Of a stretch of DNA of 64,000 bases, positions 37,358 to 64,000 are shown piece after piece. The stretch spans positions 23,793,070 through 23,857,069 of the forward strand of contig NC_133218.1 of the NCBI RefSeq assembly GCF_040436345.1, written 5' to 3'. The position numbers were made by a program, and so were the translations under genes. Under the pieces are notes generated by a model. That model did not search any database. It was not told the DNA's origin and was given only the letters and a program-made list of their open reading frames with translations. The stretch is from Pagrus major (taxonomy: Eukaryota > Chordata > Actinopteri > Spariformes > Sparidae). Position 1 is the stretch's first letter. Every line of letters starts with the position of its first letter.

Positions 37358-38061
37358 ACAGCTTGATTTGATTCACATTGCCTTGTAAACAACTTGACGA
37401 GTCATAGCACTTTGCTTGCCAGCTTAATCCAAAATGGTAAAAGCATGGAAAATGGATGAAAATATATTTATTTTATTTGCTCTAATTGAGACCTGAGGGT
37501 TACAATCCTTGAAGGTTTCTGAAAATGTAGATATGAGAATCACTAACAGAGAACAGGAACTATATTTGCAATGTCCTGTGTTGATACTAAACGCTGCTGC
37601 ATCTCTATACTGCACTGAAACTCTCATCTAATGCTAACCCTTATCTACATGAGCTGTAACACAGTCAATATAACTCTAGACACTGAATATCTGTAGACTA
37701 CTCGCCTTACTACTTAAAACTGTGAGACCAAAATAGAGAAAAGTTACCTTTGAGTCACCTAGTTTGCAGTCTATTTACTGTGAACAAGGAAGAAAATGAA
37801 ACCAGGTTCAATCATGTACTGTGTGACTAATACAACAGTATCACAGAAGCAGGCGATAATAAATATTTGGGTTTTCAAGAATCACTCCCCTCAACATGAC
37901 ACATACTGTATATTCATCTACAGGACGCCAACACAACCATGAGGTGTCAGCAGAGCATGTGTTAGCAGGATTCTGTTCGCATGTAAAAAGCTGCTGCCAA
38001 CGACTACAACAATTAATCATGTTGCCAACAAGAAAGCAAATTTGCATCCTCGTAAATGTCT

Positions 38062-38067
38062 AATAAA
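38062..38067 (+). other. candidate dkk3 polyadenylation signal AATAAA
   Basis: AATAAA about 705 bp after the dkk3 stop. Another AATAAA is at 37858, and more occur near 38.87 and 38.91 kb, so the true 3' end cannot be chosen from sequence. Confidence 0.35.
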
Positions 38068-39627
38068 ACTGACCCCAAAGGTTTGATTAAGACTAATTAA
38101 AATTCTAGCTGCCTCAATACTTTAATGTTATTTATAACAAAGGTTTTGTTTTTTCTGCTTCACTTTCCCCGGCTGTTCCTGAAAAAAAATGTTCTGACAA
38201 ACCTTGCTGCAAATTTTGCTTGAAGATCTTCATGTTGCTTTGTTCCACTGAGCCACGGTTTGTTTTTTAACAAGACTCAAGCCTCATGTCAGAGATGACA
38301 TGTTATTATTCACGAGAAGAGGAAACGCTGTCCAGAAAGCCATGTTGTGATTTACTCTGTCTATATTAATATGTAATGTGTATTCCTTACTTCACTTTGA
38401 TTTTCAGTAACTGTATCTGGTTGATTGTTGGCTGTCGGTGACTTCAAACACATTAAGGTTTACAGCAGGTGCTGGTAAAGGTTTGTATCAGGGTCGGTTC
38501 TGAACAGCCACAGTTACAGAGCAGGAACTTCTGAGCCGAAAGCCGGTCCTGAAATAGTTTTGTCTTATACTTCAAGGTTTGCTGCAAGTTTAAACTGTAA
38601 CGGTGCTGTATGCTTTAGTCAACTGAGCTAAATACTCAACAAAAGCAAGTTGTGCAGCACTGGAAAAATGCATTGATTTATTAGATACGCATGCACGACC
38701 TAATGCAGTCAGCCCCATAGCCATGCAAAGAAAAACAGTTGAGATGTTAATACATGTAATTTGTTTTCAGGCTACACTTGTAATAAATGGTATTGCTGTA
38801 CATTATGAGGCGTTTCTAATCCACCCTCAAATTGTCCATTATAAGAATCACAAAAATGTGACTGGTTGCCAATAAACTGGACTGCATTGGATTGTACAGG
38901 TGTAGCTAATAAACTGTTAACTAAATTTAGACCACTGTCTCTGTAACAAAAATAAGACTTAAAACAAGACCATATTTTTTGCTGGTGTTTATGACTCCTT
39001 TTCCTACAACTGTCTAACTACCTGTGAACCTTAAATCATATGTTGACATGTCTCTTGATGGTGGTCCAAAAGCAAACCGGTGTCTTCAGTCACCCTGGCT
39101 AATTAGTCCTCTGCTCAGGTGGAGCTTCAACAGTTAATTCAATTAGATGACATAACAAACCTCTATCTACTAATAAGAATGATGATGTGTAAGTTGGCCT
39201 GCAAAACTAGCAGGAGGAAGCTTTTTTTTTCCATGGAAGACATTTAGACATGTTCACTGTATGAAAAGCATGGATGACTCCATTTAGCTGCTTCAGTTTA
39301 GTTTAGTTTAGTTAATTCAGTTTATATTTAAGCTGTTGTCTACAACTCCATTTCCAGCTTATGTTGCACACTTCTTGGAAAAAAATACAATTAGTCCCCA
39401 GAACCTCATGTTGCTTGTTTGTGCTGTGTCTTTCATGCACAGTACTTCAGGCTGGAAGGTGCAATACTAATGGAAGCAATACCTGATGTATGTGTGAATG
39501 TTAACAGCATACTTGTGCTGGATGTTAACTCGCATACAGCTACAACTGTCAAATATAACCACTGCACTGTTCTTACCCACTTGAAACCTAACATGCAGCT
39601 TGTGTAACTAAAAAAATAAATGTTTTT

Positions 39628-40153
39628 TTAAAGGACACCTATTATGCCTTTTCACTTTTTGTTCCTTTCCTTCTGTGTTTTATATGTTCTTGTGCATGTA
39701 AAAGATCTTGAAAGTTAAAAAAAGTCAAAGTCTGCACCAACAGAAGCTCCTCTCTCCCACAGATAACACTGCTCCTGAAACGCCTCATCAGTTGTCCCAC
39801 CTTTAATTCTGACTTTGGGACATCGCATTACATCACCATGTCACACATTTGCATAATTTATGCCTAGCAGCTAGTTCAAAATCTGAAAAATAATTTAGCA
39901 CAACTGCTCTGTTGTTGTAAACGTCACTGGCTCAGGCGTGAGTGAGCTGACCAATCAAAGCAGACCAGGTATTCAGGAGGTGATCCTTAAAGAGACAGGA
40001 GCTAAAACAGGGCGTTTCAGACAGAGGGCTCCAACATTGGACAGTATGAGAAAACTGATGGGTTTTTTTAGCATTAGAGCATGTAAACCTATTCTAGTAG
40101 TAAGCCAAAATGTGATTATGAACCAGAAAATTAGCATAATATGTGGCCTTTAA
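39628..40153. mobile_element. 526-bp MITE with 20-bp TIRs starting TTAAAGG
   Basis: Left end TTAAAGGACACCTATTATGC and the complement of the right end TTAAAGGCCACATATTATGC match at 18 of 20 positions. The interior includes GAGTGAGCTGACCAATCAAA and TTAAAGAGACAGGAGC. There is no transposase. It sits in the gap between the convergent dkk3 and usp47. A partial relative is at 63,367. Confidence 0.75.
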
Positions 40154-41658
40154 CACCACACCCCTTAGAAAGGTAAATATAATTTGAATTTACTGTGACA
40201 GAAAACGGCAGTTATGAAAAAAAGCATTTTAATTATTTTCTAAAATCATCTTTAACTATTTTCACACAGGATTTAAATCTCAAAGAAATAAACATCAATG
40301 ACAACAACAACAAAAAACAAAAGATTTTCTTCAGATATTGGCATTTCTACAGTGAAGAGCTGGTGGCAGCATCAGGAGCCCAGAGGGGGCCGGGATGCTG
40401 AGCTTCAGTCCTCCGACCAGTTGCCCGGGCAGACTGAGAAGTCCAGCGGGCTTTCTACGCCCCTCTGGTGCCAGTCGATCAAGCAGCAGCAGCAGGTAGA
40501 AGCGCCAAAAAACAAACCTCACACTCTCTGCCAAAAACCCAGAGAGTTCCCTCCCATCAGTACAACACCACACACACACATACACACACACACGCTCATA
40601 CATACACAGACCCGGATGACAGTAGAAGATGTACACCGAGTTCACATGGTGCAAAAAAAGAGAAAAGAAATCCATTTTCTAAATTAAAGGTTAATACAGA
40701 CAACAGATGTGTGCCTGGTGCCTCACGAGACCTAACTGAATGATCAAGTCTGGCGCAAAATAATAATTTACAACAAACAAAAACAAAACAAGGAGATTCT
40801 TAACATACTCTACTTGGTTTTGTTTCATTGTACTTTGTATTAAAGGACCCATCATAGCCTATGTATCACTATATCTAGTGGAAGTGATGTAGCAGAGGTA
40901 AAGCTCCTATAAAGCACAAAGAGCAGCAGTAGGGACGACCCATAACAAGACATTACTCTGGCATTATAGGAGCGTTGGAGAAGCAGAAAAGACCTCCAGT
41001 CTATAAATTCTTAATTGTTGCTTTTTTTGATTCAGATCTTATGAATGAATGACGTCTGAAACTGTCAAAGTCACTGAGAGAGTGAGGTTTGCCTCGCCAG
41101 AAGAGGTGAGGCCGAGGAAGGCTGGATAAGTAGTTCTTGGTTGTATGTGCTGTTGGTTTTAAAGTAGTTAAAAGGAAGTTGAGCAATGTAAGGTAAGGAG
41201 GATTTCTGCTCAAGCGATGTGAGCATGTGGACTTACATGATGGTCACAGATGAATCAGAATCAACATTATTCCTGAAACAGGACACGCAGGGAAAGAGAC
41301 TGATGTGAAAGGAGACGGGAGACTTAAATAGACAGAATGGATGCCCTCCAGCCCAGCTCCCAGTCCTAACATCTCTTCATCCATCTCTGGTTGATTTGTC
41401 TATACAGTATTTGATTCTTTTTTTTCTGTATTCAATAGCTTTCGTACTTCCCTTTAAACTTTACAGTACAATACACTATAGTGCACAATAGGGTTTCTGA
41501 GCCAGTTCTGGGGCTCAGAGTGGAGGGTGAGAGCATGTCAGCCTCACAGCGCTGCTTGATGTTCAAGTAACTATCGGGCGCGACACTCAGTCCCGCAGCC
41601 TGGTTGCTCTGCTGCAGCAGCCAGACGGTCCAAATAACCGGAAGTGGTGCTCTGCGCC

Positions 41659-61888
<20,230 letters not shown>

Positions 61889-62230
61889 TTGTGCGACAGT
61901 TTAGACAAGCATCTATCCGGACAAGGATGTCAGCGCAAAAACTTTGCAGCGGCGAACACAGGCATGGTTTGTGTCCGGTTTGTTGGAAGTTTGGACGCTT
62001 GGAAAACAAAATTAAACTTGCCAAAACTTGTAGGCTTATCAAAGTGATCGCAACACTTTCGGTTACACTACCCAGGCACAAAGTGTCCTGCCGTAACTGG
62101 AGAAAGATGGCCGGTCGGTGTTTTACTCCGCGAGACTTCACTCGGGGAGCTCTGGCGTCACATTCCATCCAGACGAACGTGCGTGATGTGTGCGGCCAGG
62201 ATGACGTCAGCGTGTGTCTGCGTTTTTAAA
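61889..62230 (-). promoter_or_regulatory. usp47: usp47 5'UTR and promoter region
   Basis: Sequence upstream of exon 1 is richer in GC and CpG than the surroundings and free of repeats, with the CRE at 62202. No TATA box is evident. A plus-strand open frame across it (61891-62229) is most likely a by-product of GC content. The transcription start was not located. Confidence 0.5.
62202..62209. promoter_or_regulatory. perfect CRE TGACGTCA upstream of usp47
   Basis: Exact CREB/ATF site 314 bp upstream of the 61888 start, in a CpG-richer stretch (61,890-62,230) that looks like the usp47 promoter. A full palindromic CRE near a start site is typical of CREB-responsive housekeeping promoters; activity is inferred. 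Confidence 0.5.
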
Positions 62231-63853
62231 GGGACAGTGACACACAAAAAAAAACACGACTGACAAGCGAGAACAAATAATGCTGGTACGATTTAAATTT
62301 TTTGTTGGTGAAAAAAACCCCACTAATAATTAGGAATCCGACACATTTAAAGAGCATTTAAAATAAAACAAAACATAAACAGCGATCCAAAGCATCATTT
62401 TCTGTCAAGTAGGGCCCCACTTATTCTGAGGTCCTTTAATTAAATGTACTTTATATTGTATTTAATAACTAATGTGATATCTATTTGTATTTTTAGGCCT
62501 GTCTTTATAGATAGAGGAGACAACAGGAAATGAGGGAGACAGAGACTCAACAAAGGAGGATGTTATGGGTCATGGTTGGTACCTTAACCCCAGCGCCACA
62601 GGGACGTCCCTGTTTAGACTGTGAGGTGACACAGTACAGTGATGTGTGTTTATGTTGCTTGATGTTAGTACACTTCACCCTGCAGGGTAGCAGCATTAGT
62701 TCAGGGCAAACAGTTACAAAATGCATATTTCACATTGTCACCTCACAGCGAGGAGGGTCAGGGTTTGATAACAGTCTCGCTCTGCACGTTTGCATGTTCC
62801 TTGTGTTTGTTCGGGTTTACTTTCGGTTATTCCACATTCCAGAGACAAGTCAGGAGAAGCGACCCTGAACTCTGAACCTGAGTGCCTTAAGTTTTCACGC
62901 AAAGTCTGTAGATAGAGACACAGATGTGATTTTGGTTGTTAATTAGTTCACTCTGCCAACATAAAAATGATTTATCAAACTGTTTATCAAACGTGTTATG
63001 ACAGAATAAGGAAACAAGCGCGGTCGGAGTGATTTCCTCATTGTTTGCTGTCACCAAACAAGAGGATATCAACGCAGGCGCAGGGAGGGTTATAAGAAGA
63101 GGGGTGTAGAGGCCATGTTTTGTATCAGAATGGATATTTATACGTATAAAGTAATATTGTACTTTACTTTTTACTTTATTTCAGTCATTCACAGTTCATT
63201 TGCTGTTGCATAAGGCCGCACCGCTGATATGATGCCTCAATAAAATGAGTTTCTGTATGAACGGTGCTGTGAAAGACCAGTTCGGTTGTTTGCATATTTT
63301 GTTGTGATTAAATATTTTGATTATAAAGTAGGTCCAGGTGTTATATGAATGTTGTAAAAGTATCCTAACGCTCAGTCCACACTGAAATGCAGGGCTGCTG
63401 TTACTTTGTGATGTCACATACAGGCTGTAGTCGCAACAACACCGGCAAAGCTGAGCTGAAACACGGTGGCTGCTCAGGCCCGTGAGAGCTGACCAATCAG
63501 AGCAGAATGTGATTTTCAGTAGGGGAGCCTTAAAGAGACAGCAGTCAGACAGAGGGTGAATAGAGGTGCTGCAGCACTGGACAGCAATTGTCACAAAAGT
63601 TCACATTTTTGTTTATTTCTATGTTTCTTCATCCAGAATGTCTGACTTCTCACGTTGTTCATTCATAACCTGAGGCTTTGGGACATAAAGTGAACGTACT
63701 ACTGCGTAATCAATAACCATATAGACACAAGGCCAAAAACAAGTCATGTTTCCATCTTGAATCAGCACAGATATGACGACTTAGCTTTGCACAATTTTAA
63801 TCAGAGACCCACTCAGATTATCATCACATTTTTTAACAACCACCGTGTCTCCT
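62231..63853. other. gap between the lectin gene and usp47
   Basis: No coding exon recognised. It holds the lectin 3'UTR and the MITE relative at 63,367. A minus-strand AATAAA (TTTATT at 63612-63617) about 240 bp past the lectin stop is a plausible poly(A) signal. Confidence 0.5.
63367..63600 (+). repeat. partial relative of the 39,628 MITE
   Basis: Shares GAGAGCTGACCAATCAGAGC, CTTAAAGAGACAG, TCAGACAGAGGG and CACTGGACAG with the MITE interior at 39,940-40,050. The inverted ends are not evident. Confidence 0.6.
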
Positions 63854-64000
63854 TTAGGGAATGACATATTCACAGATGTACTTCTTGAGGCTGCGACACA
63901 CCTCATCGTACCACTTTCCCTGTGCGACCACTGAGAGAGCAACACAGCTCTCCCTCTTCGTTCCTGTGGGCTGCTTCTTGGAGCGGTCCCAGTTGAAGAA
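63854..64000 (-). CDS. clec3a: C-type lectin of the tetranectin/CLEC3 group, last exon (5' part off the window)
   Basis: Reading from the right edge gives 48 codons and TAA: FFNWDRSKKQPTG, KRESCVALSVVAQGKWYDEV and CRSLKKYICEYVIP. This is the C-terminal end of a C-type lectin-like domain: the conserved NWD, the penultimate Cys pattern C..(GKW.D..C), and YICE with the last Cys. The combination NWDR, REsCV, AQGKW and a YICE..IP ending is closest to CLEC3A, a cartilage-associated secreted protein, and less close to tetranectin (CLEC3B). Collectins are a poorer fit. It is in tandem with usp47 on the same strand, with the stop about 1.97 kb upstream of the usp47 ATG. Only about a third of the lectin domain is visible, so the symbol is tentative. 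Confidence 0.78.
   Translation of the reverse strand, partial: FFNWDRSKKQPTGTKRESCVALSVVAQGKWYDEVCRSLKKYICEYVIP

Larger units (their letters stand above)
37358..41658. other. dkk3/usp47 tail-to-tail gap, mostly 3'UTRs and a MITE
   Basis: It holds the dkk3 3'UTR, the MITE at 39,628, a CA-rich stretch near 40,565-40,610 and the usp47 3'UTR. A possible minus-strand ATTAAA signal for usp47 lies at 40228-40233, which would give a 3'UTR of about 1.4 kb. I see no further gene. Confidence 0.5.

Noticed and set aside
61891..62229. Plus-strand 112-codon open frame antisense to usp47 exon 1
   Set aside because: It lies in the GC-rich promoter where stop codons are rare, shows no domain or splice context and overlaps the real usp47 start on the other strand.

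Overview
The window is a stretch of vertebrate nuclear DNA, almost certainly from a teleost fish. It holds long intron-split genes, AT-rich introns, (CA)n, (TA)n and (ATT)n microsatellites, and several short repeat types typical of teleost genomes. The gene order mical2 (-) / dkk3 (+) / usp47 (-) matches, in inverted orientation, the USP47-DKK3-MICAL2 block of human chromosome 11p15.3. Species and paralogue letter (a or b) cannot be fixed from the sequence alone.

Layout. (1) 1-21,549, minus strand: most of mical2, with 18 coding exons (894 codons) in phase from the start codon at 21,444 to an exon ending at 1,464; the 3' part, including the expected LIM domain, lies beyond the left edge. A 5' leader exon with a short upstream ORF lies at 21,445-21,549. 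(2) 21,550-32,500: intergenic or first-intron DNA between the divergent genes mical2 and dkk3, with two possible upstream minus-strand exons near 30.8-31.5 kb. (3) 32,505-37,357, plus strand: complete dkk3 (7 coding exons, 292 aa). (4) 37,358-41,658: a tail-to-tail gap containing a MITE with terminal inverted repeats. (5) 41,659-61,888, minus strand: complete usp47 (29 coding exons, 1389 aa), every junction in phase. (6) 61,889-62,230: usp47 promoter region with a perfect CRE. (7) 63,854-64,000, minus strand: last exon of a tetranectin-type C-type lectin, closest to CLEC3A, running off the right edge.

Functionally, MICAL2 is an actin-oxidising flavoprotein monooxygenase, DKK3 is a secreted Dickkopf-family glycoprotein and USP47 is a deubiquitinase. 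DKK3 and USP47 have both been linked to Wnt/beta-catenin signalling, but their adjacency is ancestral vertebrate synteny and not an operon. I see no CRISPR array, rRNA, tRNA or novel multi-gene system. The points most worth a second look are an upstream ORF that would end exactly on the dkk3 start codon, an orphan ATG exon near 31.5 kb, a perfect 21-bp inverted repeat in usp47 intron 1, several complete non-autonomous transposons, and the CLEC3-type lectin next to usp47.
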